The notes under the pieces: generated by a model
The model's input: only the letters and a program-made list of their open reading frames with translations
Told to the model about the DNA's origin: nothing
Databases searched by the model: none
NCBI GenBank assembly: GCA_030037185.1
Contig: JASHRR010001444.1
Location: forward strand, 1-13,091
DNA length: 13,091 nt
Direction: 5' to 3'
Origin: Xanthobacteraceae bacterium
GTDB taxonomy: Bacteria > Pseudomonadota > Alphaproteobacteria > Rhizobiales > Xanthobacteraceae
Part shown: positions 6,425 to 13,091 of the stretch, piece after piece
Layout of the letters: each line of letters opens with the position of its first letter
Numbering within the stretch: position 1 is the first letter of the stretch
Made by a program: the position numbers and the translations under genes

Positions 6425-7522
6425 TCATCCCTCGGTGAGCTTGGCGACAACCTCCTGAGCTATCGATAGAGAAGCCGTCAGGCCCGGCGACTCGATCCCG
6501 AACAAGTGCACGAGCCGCGGCAGCCCGTGGGCAGAGGGAGTATCGATCACGAAATCAGCCGCGGGTTCGCCCTGGCCGGTCAGCTTAGGCCGGATACCGG
6601 CATAGTCCGGTGTCAGCGTGTCATCCGGAAGGCCCGGCCAGTAGGTCCTGATTGCCGGATAGAACATCGCGGCTCGATGGGGATCGACGTCAAAATCGTA
6701 ACGGTCCACCCACTCGACATCGGGGCCAAACCGCATGCGGCCGGCGAGATCGAGCGTGACGTGAATGCCGAGCCCCCCCGGCACCGGCGCCGGGTAGATG
6801 AGCCGGCTGAATGCCGGGCGGCCCGTGTAGCAAAAATAATTCCCCTTGGCGAGGACGAGCCGCGGCACGCGATCTGCCGGATAGCCGCCGGTGGCGGATG
6901 CGAGCTTCTGGGCCCCATGGCCTGCCGAATTCACCACCGCATCGACTTGCAGCGATCCGGGCTGCGGCCCGCCGAAGCGAACTTCCCAACCGGCCGGCGT
7001 CAGCTCAAGCCGCTCCACCGGCGTAGCGAGCGCCAGCACTCCGCCCGCATCCTCCATATCGCCCTGCAACGCCAGCATGTAGCGATGGCTGTCGATGATC
7101 CCGGTCTCGGGCGAGTGGAATGCCGCCACACAGGCCAGCGCCGGCTCGATCCGCATCGCGTCGGTGCCGTCCAGCATGGCTAGACCCTCGACGCCGTTGC
7201 GCGTCGCCTGGGCGAACAGTTTTTCAAGCGTCGGAATGTCGGCGTCGCCCGCCGCCACGACGAGCTTGCCGAGTTTCTTGTGGGGCACACCGTGCGAGGC
7301 GCAAAATCCGTAGAGCATTCGCCGCGAACGTGCGCAGTGCCGCTCGCGAAGCGAGCCGGTTGGATAATAGATGCCGGCATGGATGACTTCGCTGTTGCGC
7401 GAGGACGTGCCGGTGCCGATGTGCGGCTCGGCCTCCGCGACGATCACTTCGTGCCCGGCGAGCGCGGCTTCGCGCGCAATCGCGAGCCCGACGATGCCGG
7501 CGCCGACGACGAGCACCTGCAT
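6425..7522 (-). CDS. FAD-dependent oxidoreductase, L-2-hydroxyglutarate oxidase (LhgO)-like
   Basis: This is a 365-residue member of the D-amino-acid-oxidase (DAO) superfamily. The N-terminus MQVLVVGAGIVGLAIAREAA has GxGxxG at 7-12. It is followed by TSSRNSEVIHAGIYYPTGSL (39-58), the hallmark of the L-2-hydroxyglutarate oxidase/dehydrogenase branch, and later by LTPDYAGIRPKL. LhgO oxidises L-2-hydroxyglutarate to 2-oxoglutarate, but several rhizobial relatives with the same motifs have unknown substrates. The ATG at 7522 lies 2 bases after the MOSC stop; a TTG at 7528 that overlaps that stop (TTGA) is an alternative adding two residues. The tight junction means co-transcription and probably translational coupling with the MOSC gene. 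The RidA-type gene follows. Likely cytosolic or loosely membrane-associated, as there is no signal peptide. Confidence 0.87.
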   Translation of the reverse strand: MQVLVVGAGIVGLAIAREAALAGHEVIVAEAEPHIGTGTSSRNSEVIHAGIYYPTGSLRERHCARSRRMLYGFCASHGVPHKKLGKLVVAAGDADIPTLEKLFAQATRNGVEGLAMLDGTDAMRIEPALACVAAFHSPETGIIDSHRYMLALQGDMEDAGGVLALATPVERLELTPAGWEVRFGGPQPGSLQVDAVVNSAGHGAQKLASATGGYPADRVPRLVLAKGNYFCYTGRPAFSRLIYPAPVPGGLGIHVTLDLAGRMRFGPDVEWVDRYDFDVDPHRAAMFYPAIRTYWPGLPDDTLTPDYAGIRPKLTGQGEPAADFVIDTPSAHGLPRLVHLFGIESPGLTASLSIAQEVVAKLTEG

Positions 7523-7524
7523 GG

Positions 7525-8310
7525 TCAAGCGCCCTCGGCTGCGCAGGAAACCGGGTCTCCTGCCGCGATCGCACCGCCCGCCGTCACCTCGGCGTAGACC
7601 CCACAGTCGGCATGGCCGAGATTACGGAGCAGGGTTGCCGGAACGTCGAGGTCGCGGCTGCCAGTGCCGGGGTCCACATTGGTGGCGGCGCAGCGCGCGA
7701 TGCGCTGGACGACCCTGGCCCGCGCTTGCGCCCCGATTGCGAGTTCCTGGCCGAGAAGATCGAATTCGCGCCAGGCGGGCCAGCCCTCCACGTAGAGGTT
7801 GCCGCGAAAGCGCAAAGGATCGACCGCATGCCCAACCATGCCTTCGACAGCGCCGACCGAAGCGAGATTGATGATCGAAACCACCTTCCTGGCGACATCG
7901 GAAAAGCTGTGGCCGCGAGCGGCGAGCAGTTTCGGCGGCCCGCGCAACTCGTCGGCACAGAAGTTCAAGAAAAATCCTTCGATAGAGGCACGGCCGGCGG
8001 GCGTACGCAGATCGCCCCGAGCGACCTCCTGGCCATTTTCCTGGATGATGAGCACGCAGGAAGCATCGTCAAAATGGGTGTCGAGACGGGCAAGCCGTTC
8101 GTTCCTCATCAACATGAGGAACCGTTGCTTTGGCAGATATCGCGGCATTGCGGGATCGAAGCCGCTGAGGCCGTTCTCGATCGCATAATGGCGGTCGCCG
8201 GTAAGCGTCTCGCCGGGCGCCAGCGCGGTCGCGGTCAACCGCTGCGGAGACAGCCCCTTCACTGGATAGCGGTAGATCGCCCGAATGGTTGCCCATGTAT
8301 GCGCGTTCAT
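7525..8310 (-). CDS. MOSC-domain protein (YcbX/mARC-like)
   Basis: This is a 261-residue protein with an N-terminal MOSC beta-barrel (about 7-120, including YPVKGLSPQ and LTGDRHYAIENG) followed by a MOSC domain (about 130-255). In the second domain RFRGNLYVEGWPAW (167-180) and RCAATNVDPGTG (206-217) match the molybdenum-cofactor-binding region, with Cys207 the expected Mo ligand or sulfur carrier. Relatives such as E. coli YcbX and mitochondrial mARC use Moco to reduce N-hydroxylated compounds; others may carry sulfur for metal-sulfur clusters. The ATG at 8310 follows GGAG with 8 bases of spacing. The frame is open 16 codons further, but that extension translates the hairpin upstream. First gene of the minus-strand run with the FAD oxidoreductase and RidA-type protein. 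The exact reaction is unknown. Confidence 0.88.
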   Translation of the reverse strand: MNAHTWATIRAIYRYPVKGLSPQRLTATALAPGETLTGDRHYAIENGLSGFDPAMPRYLPKQRFLMLMRNERLARLDTHFDDASCVLIIQENGQEVARGDLRTPAGRASIEGFFLNFCADELRGPPKLLAARGHSFSDVARKVVSIINLASVGAVEGMVGHAVDPLRFRGNLYVEGWPAWREFDLLGQELAIGAQARARVVQRIARCAATNVDPGTGSRDLDVPATLLRNLGHADCGVYAEVTAGGAIAAGDPVSCAAEGA

Positions 8311-8320
8311 CTGCTTTTCT

Positions 8321-8360
8321 CCGTGCCGGAAACCTCGTCCTTCAGGGCGAGGAGGCACGG
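8321..8360 (-). promoter_or_regulatory. Hairpin covering the ribosome-binding site of the MOSC gene
   Basis: The leader of the MOSC gene can fold into a 40-base hairpin. The outer stem is 8321-8327 with 8354-8360 (7 bp), the inner stem is 8333-8340 with 8345-8352 (8 bp, one G-U pair), the loop is four bases (UGAA on the transcript), and five bases bulge on one side and one on the other. The outer stem includes two bases of the GGAG Shine-Dalgarno (8319-8322), so folding would compete with ribosome binding. It may be a regulatory leader or simply a repeat that landed there. Confidence 0.5.
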
Positions 8361-8647
8361 CCGTTGCCTGCTGAGCACTCTGTTGCTAAGTGACTCGCAC
8401 CATTGAGGTGAAGCACGACCTTTGGGACCAACCGAGCGGCGGCCTGACCACCGTAACATCGTCCTCCCCTGCAACATTCAAAAGCCCCCGCCCGGCCATA
8501 ACGCCATTGAGCGACGTAGCGACGATGTGGCGACGAAGTTTTCCCGCAGCCGTTCCCGACGAGGGGAGGCCGAGAGGCATCGCGGGTTGCCGAGTAAGGC
8601 ATGGGACTAGCCTCTCGTATCGGGGCGGAACGTCGTCCTCCGGTTGC

Positions 8648-8674
8648 GGAAATCCCCGCCCTTCAGGGCGAGGG
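8648..8674 (-). repeat. Second copy of the GC hairpin, IS200/IS605-end-like
   Basis: The sequence 'cccgcccttcagggcgagg' closely matches 8328-8352 ('cctcgtccttcagggcgagg') in the same orientation, including the TTCA loop and the preceding GGAAA. This type of 'CGCCC-TGAA-GGGCG' hairpin is familiar from the ends of IS200/IS605-type (tnpB) elements. No intact transposase is present, so if this is such an end it is a remnant. Confidence 0.45.
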
Positions 8675-8958
8675 AAGACGTTAGGAGCTTCCTAACCGTC
8701 GGGGCGGCCGGCTTCAAGCCGCGGTGATCGCCGGCTGCCGCGCGCGGTCGTTTGAAATCTCCACCCGAGCGCCTATATCTGCCCGTTATCCACACCGCCA
8801 TGACTGGGCTGTCCCGGCCACCGCGTGCCCCCCCGCTACCCTGCACCGCTCGCGATAAGAATATCAGGGAGGGAGGGCAGGCTTGAAGACCGACAGCCCG
8901 CGACGAGCGCGGGTATGAGGGTGGTTTCAGAGGAACACGCGGACGCAGGACCAACCAA

Positions 8959-9705
8959 ATGGCCGGGCACTCACAATTCAAGAACATCATGCACCGCAAG
9001 GGCCGGCAGGACGCGGCGAAGTCGAAGCTGTTCAGCAAGCTCGCCCGCGAAATCACCGTGGCGGCCAAACTCGGCGTGCCGGACCCGGCGATGAACCCGC
9101 GCCTGCGGGCCGCCACCCTGGCGGCGCGCGCCGAAAACATGTCGAAGGACTCGATCGATCGCGCGATCAAGAAGGTCCAGGGCGGCGATGCCGAGGCCTA
9201 TGACGAAATCCGCTACGAGGGTTACGGGCCTGGCGGGGTCGCGGTGATTGTCGAGGTGCTGACTGACAATCGCAACCGCACCGCCTCCGACGTGCGCTCC
9301 TACTTCGCCAAGACGGGGGGCAACCTCGCCGAGACCGGGGCGGTGTCATTCATGTTCGACCATGTGGGCGTCATCGAATTTGACGCCGACGTGGCCTCCC
9401 CGGACGCCATGCTGGAAGCCGCCATCGACGCCGGCGCCGACGACGTGCTGTCGAGTGAGACCGGCCACGAAGTCTTTGCTGCGCAGGACTCGTTCGCAAA
9501 TGTCGCCAAGGCGCTGGAGGCCAGGTTCGGCGAACCCCGCAAAGCCGGGCTTGTTTGGAAGCCGCAGAACTTCATCGCGATCGACGACGAAAAGGGCGAA
9601 AAGATGTTCAAGCTGATGGAGCTGCTCAACGAGCATGACGACGTGCAGAACGTCTACGCGAATTTTGAGATGTCCGACGCCCTGATGGCAAAGATGGGTG
9701 CTTAG
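8959..9705 (+). CDS. yebC: YebC/PmpR/TACO1-family protein
   Basis: This is a full-length 248-residue YebC-family protein, cytosolic. The N-terminus [20 protein letters not shown] is the near-invariant family start (usually 'AGHSKW.NI.HRK..QDA'), followed by LFSKLAREI, a [10 protein letters not shown] region and the motif [14 protein letters not shown] (about 90-103) with TDNRNRTA soon after. It ends with the third domain, around [10 protein letters not shown]. Members were first described as transcription regulators; mitochondrial TACO1 and bacterial YebC proteins have since been tied to translation, helping ribosomes through difficult stretches such as proline runs. The ATG follows AGGA with 8 bases of spacing. 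In many proteobacteria yebC is followed by ruvC and the ruvAB genes; here the next 650 bases hold no gene, so it appears monocistronic. Confidence 0.96.
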   Translation: MAGHSQFKNIMHRKGRQDAAKSKLFSKLAREITVAAKLGVPDPAMNPRLRAATLAARAENMSKDSIDRAIKKVQGGDAEAYDEIRYEGYGPGGVAVIVEVLTDNRNRTASDVRSYFAKTGGNLAETGAVSFMFDHVGVIEFDADVASPDAMLEAAIDAGADDVLSSETGHEVFAAQDSFANVAKALEARFGEPRKAGLVWKPQNFIAIDDEKGEKMFKLMELLNEHDDVQNVYANFEMSDALMAKMGA

Positions 9706-10359
9706 TCCGGCGGGGGTCCGGCGCAATCCATTTTCGAAAGAGCAACCGTGACTGCTGCCCACGGCTGAAGTCCTTGCCAGCAAACCAACCGCGGGCTCCT
9801 GCTGCAGCCTGTGCAGCCCCGCAGGGCCGCCTCCTTATTCCGAACCTGCGCAAGCACCGATCGGGAAACTCAAACTTCGAGAAAGAGACGTCATCGGCAA
9901 TTCGACAGCGGGCATGCGAAGCAGTGGAGGGCATGGCTGACAGGTTTTTTGAAAGTTTGAAGCACAGGCATCGCGCGTCTTATATCCCCACCAATAAATT
10001 CGGGAGATTTACGGCGCATTCTGTTAAGGGCTAGCGCAGGAACGCAATCCCGCCATAGGCGACGAGGGTCCTGCGATCTTTGGCAGCAAACCCCGAAGTT
10101 CCGACGCCGGATCGACTGACCTCTGCCGCGTGGTGCGCCATGGCCTTGTTCGCCATCGTTTACCACGAAGGTAAATAGTTCGGAGAAAGTCTATTATTCC
10201 GGAGTCTTGGCCAGCTTTTCAGGGCAAGCCCACGCCTTTCCAGAGCCCCAAGCGCCGACATCACCACGAGAAGGTGATCTTCGCCAGTCGATCGAGCTGC
10301 TTTCCGGGCCGCAAAGACTCGCAACGACCCAAGCTCAATCACCTGTTGCGCGCAAGCCG
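9706..10359. other. Gene-poor convergent gap after yebC
   Basis: No well-supported gene is seen. Several frames are open on both strands but lack ribosome-binding sites and family resemblance. A 33-codon frame starts at ATG 9933 after GGAGGGC and ends at 10034 (MADRFFESLKHRHRASYIPT and more). An A/T-richer patch lies around 9930-10030. TTTACC-ACGAA-GGTAAA at 10159-10175 is a 6-bp hairpin. The final 150 bases must contain the transcription end of the NlpC/P60 gene. No standard hairpin-plus-T terminator was found for yebC. Confidence 0.55.
9933..10034 (+). CDS. Possible small ORF, 33 residues
   Basis: The ATG at 9933 is preceded by GGAGGGC (about 5 bases of spacing), and the frame encodes a basic peptide beginning MADRFFESLKHRHRASYIPT and ending at TAG. 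It starts where base composition becomes locally AT-richer. I do not recognise the peptide. Length and lack of conservation data keep this speculative. Confidence 0.2.
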   Translation: MADRFFESLKHRHRASYIPTNKFGRFTAHSVKG

Positions 10360-11220
10360 TCAGATAATCCGCTTGATGCTGACGAGATGACCACCCGCCG
10401 CGGCGATACGGCGCAGCGCCTCCGTGGTCGGCTCGATGGCAACCGCCATGTGAAAGGCATTGGCGTGCACCAGCGATCGCTCGTCCCGCACGATCGCCAC
10501 ATGGCCCCTCCAAAAAATCAGGTCGCCCCGCCGCAGGGAAGCGATATCATCGATCGGCAGCGGGGCGCCGAGCGTGTGCTCCTGCATATCGCTGTCACGC
10601 GGGCAGGCGACGCCGCTTGCAGCGAGCGCGATCTGCACAAGCCCGGAACAATCGATGCCGAGGCTGGTCTTGCCACCCCACAGATAAGGCACCCCGACGA
10701 AGCGTTCCGCGACGGCGACGAAATCCGCCTCCCTGCTCGCGATCGGTGCGAGATGCCGGGTCGGTATGAACAATCCCGACGTGAGATCCGTCAATTCCCC
10801 GGACTCATCCCGCTGCGGCATCTTGACTGCGACGCGGCTGCCGAGCGACAGGGCATCGACCGGCGGCGCCTTGATCGAACGGCCCGGAAACACCAACGTA
10901 CGCAGCGCCGCCACACGGTGCGTCGGCACCGGTCCCGGCGCACGAAGCGCGTTCGCCGGTATCCAACCCACGTAGCCGTCGAACGCGAGCTGTCCCCAGC
11001 ACCAGCCTTCGCCATTTTCATCGTAGACGGTCACCCGCTCCCCATGCAGAGCTTCGGTATCGAGCGGCGCATCGGGCGTGGGCTCTCGCCGTACTGGCGC
11101 CTGGGCGTCGACCACCTCAAGCTCGACGCCTGCCACAAAGCGTGCGGCCGCGACCTTGCCTTTGAGGTGTTGCGCGGCGAGGTCGGGTCTTGCCGGCGTG
11201 GTGCGCGGATCAAACTTCAT
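10360..11220 (-). CDS. NlpC/P60 (C40) peptidase with SH3 domains
   Basis: This is a 286-residue cysteine peptidase that should cut the gamma-D-glutamyl to diamino-acid bond in peptidoglycan-derived peptides. Residues about 30-95 form a bacterial SH3 domain (GEGWCWGQL and DGYVGWIPANAL visible), a second SH3-like part spans about 100-160, and the catalytic domain is 163-286. It has YLWGGKTSLGIDCSGLVQ (179-196), with nucleophile Cys191, then RGHVAIV with His240, and VHANAFH with His252 as the third catalytic residue, so it looks active. No signal peptide is present, which points to cytosolic recycling of murein peptides, as for YkfC-type enzymes, rather than wall cutting. The ATG follows GGGAGGA at good spacing. 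It lies 184 bases after the M17 aminopeptidase on the same strand, a pairing I recall in other Rhizobiales. Confidence 0.9.
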   Translation of the reverse strand: MKFDPRTTPARPDLAAQHLKGKVAAARFVAGVELEVVDAQAPVRREPTPDAPLDTEALHGERVTVYDENGEGWCWGQLAFDGYVGWIPANALRAPGPVPTHRVAALRTLVFPGRSIKAPPVDALSLGSRVAVKMPQRDESGELTDLTSGLFIPTRHLAPIASREADFVAVAERFVGVPYLWGGKTSLGIDCSGLVQIALAASGVACPRDSDMQEHTLGAPLPIDDIASLRRGDLIFWRGHVAIVRDERSLVHANAFHMAVAIEPTTEALRRIAAAGGHLVSIKRII

Positions 11221-11387
11221 CCGATCCTCCCGCGCCTAAGACTCTGGGCAGGAGGCGCGCGCCGCCGGCATAGCCATAGCGGTCGGCGATGAAGAAGTTT
11301 GCAGTACTGCCCTGATTGCGTCGGCATTGCCCACTCTGAAAGAGCCGCCAGGTGATCACCCAACCTTAAACAGGCTGGGCGCGAGAG

Positions 11388-11401
11388 CCGCCTCGAGGCG
11401 G
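11388..11401 (-). other. Palindrome just after the M17 aminopeptidase stop
   Basis: CCGCCTCGAGGCGG is a perfect 14-bp palindrome starting three bases after the TAA stop. It can form a 5-bp GC stem with a TCGA loop, but no T-run follows on the minus strand. It may mark an mRNA end or a partial stop between the M17 and NlpC/P60 genes. Confidence 0.35.
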
Positions 11402-11404
11402 GGG

Positions 11405-12781
11405 TTATCCGTAGCGCTCGGTGAGGAGCGCGTATAATGCGCGCGCCGCCTGGCATTCACCGCCCTCCGGACGACCCGACTTTGCGACCGGCGTCCAGGC
11501 ATAGATGTCGAAATGCAGCCATGCCTTGGCGGCCGTCACGAAACGATTGAGGAAAAGCGCACAGATGATCGATCCAGCAAACCCGCTTGCGGCGACGTTG
11601 CTCATGTCGGCAACCTTGGAATCCAGCATCTGGTCGTAGGGTCGCCACAACGGCAGACGCCACAGCGGATCGTTCTGTGCGCATCCGTGGCGCGCCACGT
11701 CGGCCGCGAGCGCATCATCATCGGTATAGAACGGCGGCAGGTCCGGACCGAGGGCAGTGCGGGCAGCGCCAGTCAGCGTGCCCATGTCGATAAGCACCTC
11801 AGGCGCCTCCTCGTCTGCGAGCGCCAAGGCGTCGGCCAGAATGAGGCGCCCTTCGGCATCCGTGTTGCCGACCTCGACCCTCAGCCCTTTACGGGAGCAA
11901 TAGACATCGAGGGGCCGAAAGGCCGAGCCGGCAATTGCGTTCTCGACCGCCGGGATCAACACCCGAAGCCGCACGTCGAGCTTACGGTCCATGATCATGT
12001 GGGCGAGCGCCAACACGCTTGCAGCACCGCCCATGTCCTTTTTCATCAACAGCATGGCGTTATCAGGTTTGATGTCGAGACCGCCCGTGTCAAAGCACAC
12101 GCCCTTGCCGACCAGCGTGATCTTGCGCGCGGTCGGGTTGCCCCAGTTCAGGTCGATCAGACGCGGCGCCCGCTTGGCCGCGCACCCTACCGCATGGATT
12201 AACGGAAAATTCTCGCCCAGCAGGTCGTCTCCCGCGATGACGCGTATTTCGGCGCCATGGAACGTCGCAAGCTTCATCGCAGCGCCCGCCAGCTCGTCCG
12301 GTCCCATATCGTTTGCCGGCGTATTGATGAGGTCGCGCGCCAGATAAACCGCCGCGACAATGCGCGACAAATCGGCAACATCGGCCGGGTCAGGCGGTTC
12401 CAGTCGCAACTCGGGGCGGGGTTTCCCATAGCGGGTAAACCGGTAGGCGCCGAGCGCAAACCCCAGCGCTGCGAGGCGCGCATCGCGGGGGGCGTTTGCG
12501 AACCGGTACGCGCCGCTAGGCAACACGCCCGCCAGCTTGCCGGCAAGGAACGCATCCCCAGGCTTGCCGTCGTCCTCTTGGCCGAACAGAACGCCGGCCA
12601 AGGTTCCGTCAGGCCCGGGCAGCAAGGCATGACGACCAGCCGCCGGCTCGAAACCCGAGGCTTCCGCAAACACACAGGCGCCGCGATCGAGCCCGGCGCG
12701 GACCTCGCGCCAGCTCGAGGCGTTGACAAACCAGATCGGAACCGTCGCGGCGCTGGCCGGCGCCAGGAATACAGGATGCAT
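11405..12781 (-). CDS. Leucyl aminopeptidase family (M17) metallopeptidase
   Basis: This is a 458-residue cytosolic aminopeptidase that removes N-terminal residues from peptides using two metal ions. The catalytic half has VGKGVCFDTGGLDIKP (about 225-240), MLLMKKDMGGAA and, further on, NTDAEGRLILADAL. It therefore keeps the metal ligands (Lys, Asp in CFDTGG, Asp in KKDMGG, Asp and Glu in NTDAEGR) and the catalytic Lys (DIKP) and Arg (EGR). The N-terminal domain is the shorter, divergent one of this alphaproteobacterial branch. ATG at 12781 is chosen; a TTG at 12796 would add five residues, and neither has a strong ribosome-binding site. The NlpC/P60 gene follows downstream, and together they could take murein tripeptides or tetrapeptides down to amino acids. 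General protein turnover is an alternative role. Confidence 0.92.
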   Translation of the reverse strand: MHPVFLAPASAATVPIWFVNASSWREVRAGLDRGACVFAEASGFEPAAGRHALLPGPDGTLAGVLFGQEDDGKPGDAFLAGKLAGVLPSGAYRFANAPRDARLAALGFALGAYRFTRYGKPRPELRLEPPDPADVADLSRIVAAVYLARDLINTPANDMGPDELAGAAMKLATFHGAEIRVIAGDDLLGENFPLIHAVGCAAKRAPRLIDLNWGNPTARKITLVGKGVCFDTGGLDIKPDNAMLLMKKDMGGAASVLALAHMIMDRKLDVRLRVLIPAVENAIAGSAFRPLDVYCSRKGLRVEVGNTDAEGRLILADALALADEEAPEVLIDMGTLTGAARTALGPDLPPFYTDDDALAADVARHGCAQNDPLWRLPLWRPYDQMLDSKVADMSNVAASGFAGSIICALFLNRFVTAAKAWLHFDIYAWTPVAKSGRPEGGECQAARALYALLTERYG

Positions 12782-12950
12782 GCGCAAGGTCCGCAAATGA
12801 CTCTGCTCGTGCTAGCACGCTGTTCCGCACAGTTGAAGAAGGATCGATTGTACCCGCGCGGCCAGCAGGGAGGGTCGATGCCTTAAATCCCCGCCGCCGG
12901 ACCGCTCGCGGCGCGACACGCTGACGCTATTGCCACCTGGTTCCGCCGAT

Positions 12951-13091
12951 TCACGGCAGCGGCAGCGCCGTCGTCGACTTGATCTTTTCCATGGCAAAAC
13001 GCGACGTGACGTTCTTCAGCGGAATGGCCGCGATGAGCTGCTTGTAGAATCGGTCGTAGCCGTGAATATCCGGCACGATGACCCGCAGCAT
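12951..13091 (-). CDS. Lrp/AsnC-family regulator, C-terminal part
   Basis: The last 46 codons of a gene that enters from the right edge end at the TGA at 12951-12953. The visible text MLRVIVPDIHGYDRFYKQLI, then AAIPLKNVTS and RFAMEKIKSTTALPLP, matches the ligand-binding (RAM/ACT-like) end of Lrp/AsnC regulators, whose last strand typically reads 'S.FALk.iK.tTALPL'. These are octamer-forming transcription factors that respond to amino acids. The DNA-binding part is outside the window, so its targets cannot be guessed. The 169-base gap to the M17 gene start shows nothing decisive, and co-transcription with it is possible but not shown. Confidence 0.85.
   Translation of the reverse strand: MLRVIVPDIHGYDRFYKQLIAAIPLKNVTSRFAMEKIKSTTALPLP

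Larger units (their letters stand above)
8311..8958. other. Gene-free region between divergent MOSC and yebC genes
   Basis: No convincing gene is seen. It holds the two related hairpins (8321-8360 and 8648-8674). The bases between them are open on the minus strand in two frames (8386-8580 and 8342-8602) without ribosome-binding sites and might be decayed mobile-element sequence. At 8797-8826 'catgactgggctgtcccggcca' recalls a common rhizobial intergenic repeat. CCCGCG-ACGAG-CGCGGG at 8897-8913 forms a 6-bp hairpin 46 bases before yebC. The yebC promoter should lie in the last 200 bases but is not recognisable. Confidence 0.6.

Noticed and set aside
8311..8360. Molybdenum-cofactor riboswitch before the MOSC gene
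   Set aside because: The leader has one short hairpin and none of the multi-helix architecture of the known Moco RNA; only simple hairpin occlusion can be supported.
7612..8406. Plus-strand frame of 264 codons opposite the MOSC gene
   Set aside because: Mirror of a clear MOSC-domain coding sequence; no homology or start signals.
8342..8602. Decayed tnpB coding end on the minus strand between the two hairpins
   Set aside because: None of the conserved TnpB catalytic or zinc-finger motifs is visible; only the hairpins suggest such an element.
10207..11292. Plus-strand frame of 361 codons opposite the NlpC/P60 gene
   Set aside because: Arg-rich shadow of a gene with intact catalytic motifs on the other strand.
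11388..11401. Intrinsic terminator after the M17 aminopeptidase gene
   Set aside because: The stem is only 5 bp with a usable loop and no T-run follows on the minus strand.

Overview
The window is a GC-rich chromosomal stretch that looks alphaproteobacterial, most likely Hyphomicrobiales (Rhizobiales). The evidence is the start of an alpha-type porin of the Brucella Omp2b kind at the left edge, a tRNA-Ala gene without an encoded CCA end, rhizobial-looking intergenic repeat sequence, and the general gene content. No integrase, complete transposase, CRISPR array, phage structural gene or rRNA is visible.

Layout: (1) 1-242, minus: start of a porin gene running off the window. (2) 243-737: AT-rich intergenic region. 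(3) 738-1868, plus: an unusual protein with six cysteine zinc-binding modules, five of them near-repeats, followed by a tail that resembles part of an unrelated membrane protein. (4) 2222-2294, minus: tRNA-Ala(CGC) with its own promoter. (5) 2564-5535, plus: a Tat-exported flavin amine oxidase followed by an ArsB/NhaD-type ion transporter. (6) 5536-5911: convergent gap that looks like a dispersed rhizobial repeat. (7) 5912-8310, minus: a likely operon, MOSC-domain protein, then an LhgO-like FAD oxidoreductase, then a RidA-family protein. (8) 8311-8958: gene-free region with two related GC hairpins, one covering the Shine-Dalgarno site of the MOSC gene. (9) 8959-9705, plus: yebC. (10) 9706-10359: gap with no convincing gene. 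(11) 10360-12781, minus: an M17 leucyl aminopeptidase followed by an NlpC/P60 (C40) peptidase with SH3 domains, probably a cytosolic murein-peptide degradation pair. (12) 12951-13091, minus: the C-terminal end of an Lrp/AsnC-family regulator.

Most genes are ordinary housekeeping or catabolic genes. The most unusual item is the multi-zinc-module gene at 738-1868. Its DNA-level internal repeats and chimeric appearance suggest growth by tandem duplication and fusion. Second-tier points are a RidA-family protein without the catalytic arginine beside an FAD oxidase, and a hairpin able to hide the ribosome-binding site of the MOSC gene, with a related copy about 320 bases away that recalls IS200/IS605 element ends. 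No defence or secretion system can be assembled from these genes.
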